From positions 137,642,564-137,706,563 of the forward strand of contig CM037880.1 of NCBI GenBank assembly GCA_021292165.1: DNA of 64,000 bases. Reading direction: 5' to 3'. Source of the stretch: Shinisaurus crocodilurus (lineage: Eukaryota; Chordata; Lepidosauria; Squamata; Shinisauridae). Shown one piece after another: positions 18,208 to 28,344 of the stretch. Numbering within the stretch: position 1 is the stretch's first letter; the number at the start of each line of letters is the position of its first letter. Position numbers and translations under genes: made by a program. A model generated the notes under the pieces. That model did not search any database. It was not told the DNA's origin and worked only from the letters and a program-made list of their open reading frames with translations.

Positions 18208-20874
18208 CTACTGAGACGGAATGACTCCCTGCAGGACGCGCCTCCCAAAGGCGCCCTCTGCTGAGGCCATCAGGTCGATTTTATAATGCCTGGTGAAGGT
18301 GTGAACCGAAGACCAGGTGGCTGCCCTGCAGATTTCATCTAGGGGTGCCCTTGCGCTGAATGCCGCTGAGGTAGCCATCGCTCTCACTGAATGAGCAACT
18401 ATGCCCTCAGGCACTGTCAGACCTGCTGAAGTGTAGGCCAGCGCGATGCAGTCGCGTAGCCAGCGAGACAGGGATGCTGTGGAAACCTTTTTCCCGAGGG
18501 AGGAGGGCTTGAAGGACACGAACATGCAACTAGCTTGCCTGTGGGGCTTGGTCCTGTCTAGATAAAATTTGAGTGCCCTCATGGCATCAAGTGAGTGCCA
18601 CTCCTTCTCTATAGGTGTGGCAGGATGAGGGCAGAAGGAAGGAATTACCAGGTCCTGGGACCTGTGAAAAGGAGAGTTGACTTTGGGCATGAAGGACGGG
18701 TCTGTGCGGAGCACTGCCTTGTCCTTGTGGAATGTGCAGAGTTCTTTACTGCAGGAGAGGGCCCCTAACTCTGAAACCCTTCTAGCTGAGGTGATTGCAA
18801 CTAGAAAGATGGTTTTCAAGGTCAGCACCTTGAGGCTGGCAGCCCCTAGTGGTTCGAAAGGAGGCTTTGTGAGGGCCCTAAGGACCGTGTTGAGGCTCCA
18901 GGTGGGGAACCTCCGGGTGGGAGGGGGGCTGACGAGGGTGGCCGCCCTGAGGAACCTCTTGATGTGTGGGTGTGCTCCCAATGGTGATCCCTTGGAGTCG
19001 CCTAACACTGACCCTAGTGCTGCCACTTGCCGCCTGAGGGTACTAGGACTAAGGCCTGAGGACAGGCCTTCTTGGAGGAACTCTAGGATGTCTGGTGTCT
19101 CCGCATCTAGAGGGTCCCTCGCAGTGGCCTTGGACCATCGGAGAAAGGCCCTCCAGGTGCGGTCGTATGTTTTGTGCGTGGACGGCCTCCTGGAGGCCAG
19201 CAAGGTGGAGATTACCTTATCGGAATAACCACGTCTTGTTAGGAGGCTCCGCTCAGTCTCCAGGCGGTTAGCTTCAGGAAGCTGGGGTCCTGGTGGAAGA
19301 TTGGACCCTGACTGAGTAGGTCGTGCCTGAGGGGGAGTCTGAACGGCTTCTCCCTCGAGAGGTTCACCAAGTCTGGGAACCAAGGCCGGCGTGGCCAGTG
19401 CGGAGCCACCAGGATGACTTGGGCTTTCTGGTCTCTGACCTTCTGGACTACCCTCGGGATCAGAGGTAGCGGGGGAAAGGCGTAGAGGAGGCCTACTGGC
19501 CACTGGCTGATGAGGGCGTCGGTGAGCTGTGCCCCTTCTGTTCGGTATCGCGTTCCGAACCGTGGCAACTTCGTGTTCTGTGGTGTCGCAAAGAGGTCGA
19601 TGCATGGTCGGCCTAGATGCTTGGTCAGTAGGACGAAGACCTCTGGGTTTAGGGACCACTCGCTCTGGTCCACTGTTGTCCTGCTGAGCCAGTCGGCCTG
19701 AATGTTCATTACCCCGCTCAAGTGTTCTGCTCTGATGGAGCGGAGGTGTTGCTGGGCCCATCTGAACAAGGACATCGCCTCCTTTTGTAGGGCTTCGGAT
19801 CTTGTTCCGCCTTGCTTGTTCACGTATGCCTTGGCCACGATGTTGTCTGTCATCACCAGCACATGTTGATCCTCCAGGAGTTTGCTGAACTCTCTGAGGG
19901 CTAGCTTCACTGCCCTTAGCTCGAGGAGGTTGATGGAGAGCTTGGTCTCTTCTTTGGACCACAGTCCCTGTGTGTGTTTTTCTTGGCAAACCGCTCCCCA
20001 TCCGGACAGGCAGGCATCTGTTGTCAACGTGATGCGTGTCGGTGCTTGAATCGGAACTCCCTGGGAAAGGTGTGCTGGGTGAGACCACCACTTTAGGGAG
20101 CGAGAGACAGAGGGTGGGATGGTGAGAAGTGGATTGTGGTTGCACGTAATCTCTAGTTGGAAGTCCAGGAGAAAGGTTTGCAGTGGCCTGGAGTAAAACC
20201 TGGCCCACTGCACTGAGTCCTGGCACGAGACCATCATCCCCAGGAGCTTGGCTAAGTCCTTGAGTGGTACTCTGTCCTTCGAGCGCAGATGTGCCGCCAG
20301 TCGGCTTGTCGAGGTCTGTCTGTCTGATGACAAGAACATCATGTCCCTGATGGTATTCAGGGAGACGCCTAGATGAGTGAGCGTCTGAGACGGAACCAGG
20401 GAGCTCTTCTTCTCGTTGATGAGGAACCCCAAGTTGTTTAGCAGTGTCACTGCCTGTGAGGTGTCTTTGAGGCTCTGGCTGAGGGACGGGGAACGGATCA
20501 GGATGTCGTCCAGGTAGGGGTGTAGCTGCACGCCCCTTGTACGCAGAAGCGCCACTGGTGCCAGGAGGACTTTGGAGAAGACCCTTGGAGCTGTAGCAAG
20601 ACCGAATGGGAGGGCCCTGAACTGGAACTGCTTGATGCCATAGCTGAAACGCAGGAACCTCCGATGGGCAGGGCGGATTGGTATGTGCAGGTAGGCCTCT
20701 GTCAGGTCTATCGATGACAGGAAGTCTTTTTTCCGCAGGCACTCCTTGATGGATCTGAGTGTCTCCATCCGGAACTTCTGCTTCTTGAGGGAGCGGTTGA
20801 CTCTTTTCAAGTCTAGGATGGGACGCACTTTCCCGTCTTTTTGGGAACAGTGAAAAACACCGAAAATGTTCCAC
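18208..20874 (-). CDS. DIRS tyrosine recombinase frame (domain in C-terminal third)
   Basis: 888 codons are open. The recognisable recombinase starts near 19240 (RRGYSDKVISTLLASRRPST) and ends at 18208 (GRRVLQGVIPSQ). Catalytic-type residues are visible: the arginine of ITSARRVSELG, the HSVR box, the tryptophan of AATWSSVHTF and the tyrosine of TRHYKIDL. It would integrate the circular DNA without a target duplication (family knowledge). The upstream 540 or so codons lie opposite the RT frame in another phase and are proline/serine/glutamine-rich. Overlap of RT and YR frames is known in DIRS-1, so the true start is uncertain. The recombinase domain itself shows no break. Confidence 0.82.
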   Translation of the reverse strand: MEHFRCFSLFPKRRESASHPRLEKSQPLPQEAEVPDGDTQIHQGVPAEKRLPVIDRPDRGLPAHTNPPCPSEVPAFQLWHQAVPVQGPPIRSCYSSKGLLQSPPGTSGASAYKGRAATPLPGRHPDPFPVPQPEPQRHLTGSDTAKQLGVPHQREEELPGSVSDAHSSRRLPEYHQGHDVLVIRQTDLDKPTGGTSALEGQSTTQGLSQAPGDDGLVPGLSAVGQVLLQATANLSPGLPTRDYVQPQSTSHHPTLCLSLPKVVVSPSTPFPGSSDSSTDTHHVDNRCLPVRMGSGLPRKTHTGTVVQRRDQALHQPPRAKGSEASPQRVQQTPGGSTCAGDDRQHRGQGIREQARRNKIRSPTKGGDVLVQMGPATPPLHQSRTLERGNEHSGRLAQQDNSGPERVVPKPRGLRPTDQASRPTMHRPLCDTTEHEVATVRNAIPNRRGTAHRRPHQPVASRPPLRLSPATSDPEGSPEGQRPESPSHPGGSALATPALVPRLGEPLEGEAVQTPPQARPTQSGSNLPPGPQLPEANRLETERSLLTRRGYSDKVISTLLASRRPSTHKTYDRTWRAFLRWSKATARDPLDAETPDILEFLQEGLSSGLSPSTLRRQVAALGSVLGDSKGSPLGAHPHIKRFLRAATLVSPPPTRRFPTWSLNTVLRALTKPPFEPLGAASLKVLTLKTIFLVAITSARRVSELGALSCSKELCTFHKDKAVLRTDPSFMPKVNSPFHRSQDLVIPSFCPHPATPIEKEWHSLDAMRALKFYLDRTKPHRQASCMFVSFKPSSLGKKVSTASLSRWLRDCIALAYTSAGLTVPEGIVAHSVRAMATSAAFSARAPLDEICRAATWSSVHTFTRHYKIDLMASAEGAFGRRVLQGVIPSQ

Positions 20875-21259
20875 GATTTCTTTGATTCTGGGGAACCTTT
20901 TCTATTGCGCGTATCTGAAGGAGGTGTTGGATAGCTGTTACGGTTCTCAGGTGCTTTGCAGGATCTCTGAGATAGTGGGTCCTGAAAAACCTTTCTTTGG
21001 GCTTCTTCCTGAATTCCAGGGAGTAGCCTTGCTGAATTGTCTCTAGGAGCCATCGATCCGAGAAGTATTTCTTCCAAATTTCTGAGAACTCGCGTAGCCT
21101 CCCCCCCACTGGGGGAGGAGGACCGTCAGGCGGAGCTGGATTTCTTTCCCTGGGCAGATGAGCCTTTGTGCTGGCCTCCTTTCTGGGCCGAGCCACGCTG
21201 CCAGCGGGGCTTGTGTCCCCCTGAGGGGAAATTGCGCGTGGAGGATGAGGAGCCGCCAT
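19239..21259 (-). pseudogene. DIRS reverse transcriptase/RNase H, one-base frame break
   Basis: The N-terminal part reads in one frame (21259 to about 20842: FSEIWKKYFSDRWLLETIQQ, FSVFFTVPKK). The rest reads in the next frame from about 20840 to the stop at 19239. The break lies in an A run (plus-strand T run 20838-20842) that appears one base short. The downstream frame carries DGKVRPILDLKRVN, SSIDLTEAYLHIPI, LPFGLATAPRVF, the catalytic YLDD, then the RNase H motifs TTDACLSGWGAV, ELRAVKLAL and MTDNIVAKAYVN. DLFATPQNTKLPRFG near the end matches the methyltransferase-like tail seen in DIRS proteins. The enzyme would copy element RNA into DNA. As read, the copy is inactive unless frameshifting occurs. 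Confidence 0.9.
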
Positions 21260-22634
21260 GTGATGAGGCAGGCTGCTGGGGTTTGTAGTTCCGAAAGGAG
21301 CCGTATTTCTGAGAAGGACGTTTTGTGTCTTTCTTGTGGGGGACTGGCAAGGCTTTCTTCTTGTCCTTGTTCTCCACCAGGACTTTATCTAGGGGTTCGC
21401 CAAAGAGCCTTTTGCCAGCGAAGGGGACACCTGCCAGGCTGGACTTCGTCTTTCCGTCCACCCCCCAATTGCGGAGCCATAGGTTCCTCCTAGCTACCAC
21501 GTTGGAAGCTGTGACTCTCGCTCCCAGCTGAAAGGAATCGAGAGATGCATCTGCTAGGAAGGCTGCCGCAGAGGACGACTCTTTAATGAACTCCTTCATC
21601 TCTTTGGGTGTTGGATTGCCTTGAAGGAGCCTTTTTGCTCCTACATGCATAGCGCGTGCCACTATGGTTGACGTGTTAGCAATCTTGATTACCGTGGCGG
21701 CGGTCTCGAAGCCCCTGCGCAGTGCTGCATCTGCCCGCTTGTCGTGGTGATCGGGAAGTTCTTCTCGCTCTGTTGGCAACAACGACTTTGAGGTGAGGGC
21801 TGACACCGGGTCATCTACTCGAGGAACTGTCAGGGCCTGCATGGTGTTTTCAGCTATGCGATATAGCTTGTCACAAAGGCGATGTGGGGGCCTTGGAATA
21901 GCTGGCTTTTCCCACTCTTGCTGCAGTATCACCTGAAGGTTCCACGGAACCGGGACTGCAGGATTGGTTTGAAGCTGGATAGGAGGGAAGGCCATGGGGT
22001 CTCCCAAGGATTCCGGGTCAGTAACGGTTGGGGTGCTAAATTTGCTTACCAGCCCTACATGTGAGAGAGCCTTGGCAATCATCTTTGGGAAGGCTTCCGC
22101 TGCGAACAGACGGCCTCTGGGTGGGGCCTCGCTCTCGTCTTTGCTGTCCTCAGGCAGCTCGCCATCTTCAAAATCGGAAGCTGAGGCCCCTGCACTTGTA
22201 CAAGTTCTACTGCTGTACTGGGTGCGCTGTGACCTGGCTGGGGATGCCGTTCTTGAGCCGTCATCAGAATCGGAAGAAGGGCGGCGGCGCTTGGTTCTGC
22301 TGGCAGCCGTGGGACTGACGCTGGCGCGTTTCGAGAGCACGCTTGCTGACCTGTGGCTTTTGCTTGAGCCTGCAGGTGAGGCCCTCAGCTGACCCACGGT
22401 CGGCTGGGAAACTGAGGCATGCTCGGAGCTGTGGCGGTTTGGCGACCTGCCCCGGGACCCTTTGAGGCTCTGGATATCACGCCACATTTCACTCATTAGC
22501 AGGTACATTGATTCAGGCACACCCTCTTGACGAACCGGGTTTGCAACTGGGATCACACGTGAAGGCGAGTCTGGTAGCATGCTGCTGTCCTTCATTGGAG
22601 AGGTGGAGGGATTGGTGGTGGGCGCAGGATCCAT
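21126..22634 (-). CDS. DIRS ORF1, Gag-like protein
   Basis: Intact 502-codon frame starting MDPAPTTNPSTSPMKDSS. The N-terminal third is serine-, arginine- and proline-rich and probably disordered. The middle carries VILQQEWEKPAIPRPPHR and the conserved-looking NVVARRNLWLRNW and SLAGVPFAGKRLFGEPLDKV segments that recur in vertebrate DIRS Gag proteins. The C terminus is basic (KKDTKRPSQKYGSFRNYK...), consistent with RNA binding. No CCHC knuckle is present. It would coat element RNA in a cytoplasmic particle (inference from the family). Its end overlaps the start of the RT frame. Confidence 0.85.
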   Translation of the reverse strand: MDPAPTTNPSTSPMKDSSMLPDSPSRVIPVANPVRQEGVPESMYLLMSEMWRDIQSLKGSRGRSPNRHSSEHASVSQPTVGQLRASPAGSSKSHRSASVLSKRASVSPTAASRTKRRRPSSDSDDGSRTASPARSQRTQYSSRTCTSAGASASDFEDGELPEDSKDESEAPPRGRLFAAEAFPKMIAKALSHVGLVSKFSTPTVTDPESLGDPMAFPPIQLQTNPAVPVPWNLQVILQQEWEKPAIPRPPHRLCDKLYRIAENTMQALTVPRVDDPVSALTSKSLLPTEREELPDHHDKRADAALRRGFETAATVIKIANTSTIVARAMHVGAKRLLQGNPTPKEMKEFIKESSSAAAFLADASLDSFQLGARVTASNVVARRNLWLRNWGVDGKTKSSLAGVPFAGKRLFGEPLDKVLVENKDKKKALPVPHKKDTKRPSQKYGSFRNYKPQQPASSHGGSSSSTRNFPSGGHKPRWQRGSAQKGGQHKGSSAQGKKSSSA

Positions 22635-23732
22635 GGCTGCTATGGAATGAGCACTGGTAAAAGGAGAGATGGGTGGCGTGAAAAAGGGGCCATTGTATGC
22701 TTGGTTTTACCTTGGGGCTGTGGGTCCTTGGGGGTCTTCCTGTGGTGCTTCCAGGTCCCCACTTGCCTAGCCGGTCAAAGGCCTGGGCTGGGCTGAGCCT
22801 CTGGGTGTCCCCACCACAAGGCTTGTAGGGCTTGCCGCTTGCCAGTGAGGAGGGAACGCGGGGGGAACCCGATTGTGGCTGGATGGCCAGCAAACAGCTG
22901 AGCTGTAGTTGAAATTGCAAAAGAAACCTCCGGAATGGCCTTGCCCTCATCCAAGATGGCGGCCCTGGCCTCACTCACTGGCTTAACAGGGGTCTTGCCC
23001 TTAACCAAAATGGCGGCGCCCATGTGGCCTCATAAGATGGCCATGCCCACAACCAACATGGCGGACGCAACCTCACAGCCTGATATAACAAGGGCCTTGC
23101 CCTTAATCAAAATGGCGGCGCCCATGGCACCCGAAGATGGCTGTGCCCACAACCAAAATGGTGGACGCAGCTTCGCTGATTGACTTAAACAGGGCATTGC
23201 CCTTACTTAAGATGGCGGCCGCCATCGTTGCCCACGCTGCTGCTGGAGGAGCTGGACTGAGGCTGGGATTCCCGACGGCCAAACGCGCAGCAGAGCAGGG
23301 GAAGGGAAGAGGCAGCAAGTAATCCCCTGGGGGGTTGTGCCTTTCCGGCCGATTGCTGGCCGAGGAAGCCGCTCAAGCCCATCTTGAGATGGAAGGGGGC
23401 TGGGAGGGAGGGGGGAGGTCCGGGACGCCTGGGCCGCGATTCCCTCCCCCCCCCTTGAAGGGCACCGACTGCAGCGGGCTCTCCCACCCCCCTGGCGCTG
23501 GCTTCCATGGGGGGAGGCCGGTTCCCTTACAGCAAGGTGTCTCGGGTCCCCCCGGAGTCCAGCCGCCTGTCTTACCGCCAGAGGCGGGGGCGAGGGGCTG
23601 GCTCCTTCCTACCGTTGGTAGGTGTGGCGAAGAGGCTTCGTTTTCTTCCTTTTCCACCTCTTCTTTTCTTTGTTCTTTGCTCGCGCTCAGAGGAGCGCGA
23701 AAAGTCTGCCTCCCACTGTGAGGCAGGAAGAA
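22635..23732 (-). other. DIRS 5' leader between terminal repeat and Gag
   Basis: About 1.1 kb, GC-rich, with the YY1-like array at 22940-23230. The short open frames on both strands lack recognisable domains and look like GC-rich chance frames. Confidence 0.6.
22940..23230 (-). promoter_or_regulatory. DIRS upstream array of YY1-like ATGGCGG motifs
   Basis: Between Gag and the 5' repeat lies a diverged tandem array. ATGGCGG-type cores occur at about 22956, 23010, 23059, 23112 and 23212, with weaker ATGGC/ATGGTGG forms at about 23037, 23136 and 23159. Several match the YY1 consensus AAnATGGCGGC. Repeated flanking words are CTTGCCCTTA and GCCCACAACCA. The array sits where a promoter or leader would be. 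Function is inferred. Confidence 0.65.
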
Positions 23733-23850
23733 CAACTGGAGTTTCTGGGGAGGCCCCTCCTCCACCGGAAGCTCAGAACAAGTCTGCCTTCCAGCCCCGG
23801 AGGCGGGGCTACTCCCCATATTTGCTGGCCTCCGACCCTCGAAGGAGAAA
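23733..23850 (-). repeat. DIRS 5' end: inverted terminal repeat and outer segment
   Basis: 23733-23833 is the perfect inverted partner of 17802-17902. 23813-23850, including the outer TCGAAGGAGAAA, recurs as its complement at 18115-18152. Confidence 0.92.
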
Positions 23851-24148
23851 GATGGCAGGTGTCTCCAGTCATGTTTTGAAAACGTTATGTATTATTTTAA
23901 ACTGCTGGAGATGCTCATAAATAGAATCATAAGGTTTGTTAGTGGTGTCCTGTTTTTTTTTAAATGAAAATAATATATATAAAATATTCCCTTGGAAACC
24001 TTCCTTTATTATTTACCCACAGGAAGTATCATAAAAGCATCTCTTGTGTGTATACTAGGATGATGCTTAGTATTTGCTGATCATGTAAATGGACCAGCAA
24101 AAATGTTGATTTTGTGTCCATTTCCTTTTTGTGCAGTGACATTTCTAA

Positions 24149-24396
24149 ATCATAGAATCATAGAATCATAGAAAAGTAGAGTTGGAAGGGGCCTACAAGG
24201 CCATCGAGTCCAACCCCCTGCTCAATGCAGGAATCCAGGTCAAAGCATCTCTGACAGATGTCTGTCCAGCCGCACCTTGAATGCCTCCAGACTGGGAGAG
24301 CCCACCACCTCCCTAGGTAGTTGATTCCACTGTCTTATTGCTCTGACAGTCAGGAAATTTTTCCTGATGTTTAGGTGGAATCTAGGTTCCTGTAAA
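24149..24396 (-). mobile_element. CR1 LINE 3' end, minus strand
   Basis: Plus-strand reading begins with the tail complement TCATAGAATCATAGAA and continues with AGAGTTGGAAGGGGCC. It then passes into the complement of the CR1 C-terminal codons and breaks off at TTCCTGTAA. Confidence 0.92.
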
Positions 24397-26080
24397 TCAT
24401 AGAAGCTGTGTAAATGGAGTCATTTATACACGTATAATTGTGCAAGCATGGTGAAGGTCTGGCAGTTGAATGAGCCGTTCACCTTTTTTGGGGGTTTGTT
24501 TAAAAATGAGGTCAAATGGTTGCCTTTTATGAAAGGTTAAAATTATGTGGCATCATCCAGACACACTAAAGTATGGATTTTAATGGGAGATATTTAAGGA
24601 AATGCTTATATCTCTCCTACTGAAATCAATGGGATTTGAAAGTACTTAACAGTGGCTGGATAGTACCGGTAGTTGTGAAAAGTTTAGCTGTGGTCAAAAA
24701 GCCTGCTGAAGAAAAGCAATTTGTATTCTACTTAAGCAGTATCTAAAGTTTTAAGTGGTTGAAGATATTCAGGTATGCACACAGATCTTTTATCAGCTAG
24801 GTTTTACTTCTTGTTTTGAAAAAATAATGGAAAATAATGACAATAATATGGCAGCATCAGCAGCCATTTTGCTGCTACTTTCCAAAGAACCCTCAGAAAA
24901 TGTGTGATTGAAAAATGTTGTCTTTTACATTTTGCTAGCAGAATGCTAATATGTAAAGTTTTTGAGATATAGAAAACCCTGAATAGTGTCTTGGTATATA
25001 CGATCACAGTAGAGGATGGATTGAAAACTGATCACCAGTAAAGAAATTATCAGGGTTTACTTTATAATTGAACTGCTATTATTTTACTAAATGGTTTAAT
25101 AGGTGGAGTGTAATTGTGAAAGCTTGTGGTAAGAAACATAAAATATGAAAATGGGATTCTGATTTCCCTACATTTCCTTACCTTTAAATGTTGAATTGGT
25201 GAAATGTTGAAAACAATGTGAACACTTGGCTAATACACATTAACTAGCCCATATCTAAAACCATTCTTCTTGGTACTTCGTAATCCTGCTGTTGGCTGAA
25301 GTGCATATTAAAATAACAAACAAAAACAAATGGACACTTGCACTAAGGAACAATAGAAGGAGCACACTTGATCCGAGATTCAGTAGTGCAAAGCACTTGC
25401 ACACCTGGAATTAGGCATGACTATAACCCATTTTCTAGTAATATGTATTAAGACAAGATGGAGAGTCATAGTGTAAATGTGAAACCATTTACTCTATAAA
25501 TATCTGTAAATTATTGCATCGTAGAAGTACTTAAACAGCAGAAGCACCTGTTGTCCATGCAAAGACAAGCTGTGTTGAGATATGGAGCCTAATTTTTAAA
25601 ATTTGTTTAACATGTCTAAGATATCATTCAGGAAGACTCAGTGGGTTCACTTTTAATAATTGATCCCAAAGAATTAAAACACAATCTTGTGAAGCTTACT
25701 TTTTAAGCATGCTCATTTTTCTATTTTGTATATACAACTTTTGCCTTGTAAATCTAGGAAAACATTTTGAAATATCTTTTTGCTGTGGAGCATGTGTAAA
25801 GTGACTTAATGGCAATGTAATAAAAACTGGAAAGAGTTCACTGAGTTGTTTGATAATCCTTACTAAAATAATAAAGAAAAACTCTATAGCCACTCTGAGT
25901 ATAATGCATTTTATATGGATTTATAACTTATCCTCTCCCGGAGAACTCAGAAGATGACAGTCTTACATAACCACCAGTAAAATTAGGCACGTATGGACTC
26001 ATTAACAGCCTTATCAGGCTTTCCATGTTGTATGTACCCCCACCCCATCTCTTGAGCTGTTTCAGGGGAGAAGCAGTGAC

Positions 26081-26444
26081 CTGGTTCACATGATCGCAGG
26101 GTAGTTAATAAGGCACAGTGGCTTGTTAGCCACCTTATGTGTGCCAGTCATGTGCGTGTGGGGGGGGGGGATTAGCATAATTACCCTTGGCAGTGTGGTT
26201 TTTTGTGTCATGCAAATGCAGCCAGGGTGGCTTGTTGCCATAGGTTATAAGCTACCCAGAACCCTACAACAGCACGAGTTCTGGATAGCTTGTTAGCCAC
26301 AGCAACAAGCCACCCTGGCTGGGTTTGCACAACAAGACAAGCCGCGCTGCCAAGGGTAGTTATGCCACATACACACCCGGCATGTGCAATGGGGGAAATA
26401 AGCCACCGTGGGTTATTCCCCCAGCCGCAATCATGCAAGCCTGG
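26081..26444. mobile_element. Long foldback DNA element
   Basis: The two halves are inverted copies. CTGGTTCACATGATCGC at the left pairs with GCAATCATGCAAGCCTGG at the right, and the inner arms GCCAGGGTGGCTTGTTGC and GCAACAAGCCACCCTGGC are perfect complements. There is no coding sequence. A relative lies at 34030-34215. Confidence 0.7.
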
Positions 26445-27217
26445 CCTCTGTCTTATGTAGCTTGAGGTTGTAAACAGGATTTGGCTTGCAGCCCACCTTT
26501 TGCTGATGTTGTCCTATAGCATCTTTTATCTCTAAACTTGCATGAAAATACAGGCCGCTTCCTTCAGCAAGACACAAAATGGGTTCTCAGTATTTTCACT
26601 GAACTCTTCCTGATACTCCTTATAATCACTGTATTCTATTGTGCCTTGCATTGGGTCATTACTCTGGCTCATAGGATCTCATTACGACAGCCCTGCAAAG
26701 CCCATTGTTATCTTCTTGGTAAAAGCTAGAAATAGAGGGGGGATCCCTACAACACTGAAAAAAGTCAAAATCTAAAAATGGCACTTGAATGGGCCAGAGG
26801 TTGATGGTGTTTGTAATGCAATAGACTATTCTAACAGAAATATCATTTTATATAACAAAGGCTCAAAAATCTAATTTAAATAAAAGTGTGAGCTTAAATA
26901 GAATCTTTCAACATCTCCTCCTACCTTAAGAACTCTTGGTCCTTTTAAGTTCATTTATGTAAATACATACATGATGCTGTTGCATATTTTCTCTTGGTAA
27001 GCCCCCCCCTCCAAATTTGTATGGAGAAAATTTTGAACCATTGATACAGCTGGAGGTCATATCTGTGATCATTAGCTATACACTATAGTTATCTACAGGC
27101 CACTCTTCACCTCCACATCTATAGCTGCCTATAGCGAAACCAGCTCGCATCTAGGACCTGTTGGAGAAGCCATGTAAGTCATCCTTCCTGTACATTAGTA
27201 CAGCTTTTCAACAACCA

Positions 27218-27318
27218 GGTGCCCTCTAGATGTGTTGGACTACAACTCTCATTGGCTATGCTTGTTGGGGATAATGGGAGTTGTAGTACAACACATCCAG
27301 AGGGCACCAGATTCAGGA
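27218..27318. mobile_element. Palindromic MITE (GGACTACAACTC type)
   Basis: The left arm GGTGCCCTCTAGATGTGTTGG...ACTACAACTC and right arm GAGTTGTAGT...CAACACATCCAGAGGGCACC form a near-complete hairpin. Confidence 0.7.
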
Positions 27319-28344
27319 AATGCTGCTTTAGTCTTTCCCCCCCTTCTCCATAGTGTTAACACTTTTCCATATGTTCAGCTAGCTTGCCAGAAAGCCTAAA
27401 CTAAGTTTCAGCTATCTTATATGAAAAAAGAACTCCATTCTTTTTCAGAGATGGAATGGTACAGCAAAAGCTGTATCTAGGTGCCTGGGACTAGAGAGAT
27501 AAGGTTAAGCTATACCATGCAGAGATGGTACAAGAACCTGGCTCTCATATACCCACAGTACTCCCAGTGAAGATGTTCCCCTTCCACCTGTAGTGAACAC
27601 ATGGAGGGGGCAGTGAGAATGTGCCCACTGGCCCCTACATCTGCATGTTCAGCCAAATGCACAAATGGGACCTACACCTGTTATCTTCCACATATCAAGG
27701 GGCTCTGATCACCCAGTGTGGAAGCCCTGCGCATGTAGAGGTCCCTATTATGCATTTGCGAAGGGTGTGGGGGCTAGTAGGCACACGGAAGGGAATGTTT
27801 TGTTTTATCATTTACTGATGCTGTCAACATGTTTGTATGTAGACACCTTTGGAGAGCTTTCTGACAAAAAGCGATTAAATTTAATTTATATGTAAGTGGG
27901 AAAGTGCAGTATGCCTCTGAATAAATTGCTAGGGAACAGAAGCAGGATGATGTTAATATCCTGCTTGAGAGACTTCCCCCGTAGGCATCTGGTTGGCCAC
28001 TATGAGAACAGAATGCTGGACTACATAGGCCTTTGGTCTGCTGCAGCAGTGCAGCATGGATCTTATGTTCTTGAGACCAATCCCTTTTTTGCCTAGAACA
28101 ACTACTGCTAAGGGAAATATATACTTATTCCCAATCCACACATCTGCTTAAGGTAAGTGAAGGTGTGATGTGCTTGTAAACTTCTAACAGAGATAGCCTG
28201 CTAGAGATGTTGTCTTATCATTTGGGTTTGGATTACTTTTGTACCTATAAAGCAAGGAAAGATTTGTCTAGATGACAAACAGCAGGCATATTTGATTCTG
28301 TATCAAGTTTTACTGTACATGTATTAAAATATCAAAATATACAT

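Larger units (their letters stand above)
17752..23850 (-). mobile_element. DIRS-type tyrosine-recombinase retrotransposon
   Basis: The 6.1-kb element reads on the minus strand with gag (22634-21126), RT/RNase H (about 21259-19239) and tyrosine recombinase (C-terminal part of 20874-18208). Inverted terminal repeats 17802-17902 and 23733-23833 are identical over 101 bp. The outer ends differ, and both are copied as complements in an internal region at 18058-18152, the arrangement that defines DIRS elements. No target-site duplication is evident, as expected for recombinase-mediated integration. It lies about 400 bp past the KDM1B stop, antisense to that gene. Perfect terminal repeats suggest a recent insertion, but one base is missing in the RT frame. 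Confidence 0.95.
23851..28339. other. Convergent intergenic space / possible KDM1B distal 3' UTR
   Basis: AT-rich and without coding signal. ATTAAA at 25308 and AATAAA at 25819 and 25869 on the plus strand could end a long KDM1B transcript. Contains a CR1 end, a foldback element (26081-26444), a palindromic MITE (27218-27318) and an old repeat (27945-28075) ending near GCAGCATGGATCTTATG. Confidence 0.5.

Noticed and set aside
18677..19228. Plus-strand open frame of 183 codons
   Set aside because: It lies opposite the recombinase frame in GC-rich DIRS sequence and has no domain; treated as a shadow.
22955..23225. Methionine-rich repeated peptide frames (KMAAPM-like)
   Set aside because: They arise from translating the ATGGCGG array; the DNA motif is the better explanation.
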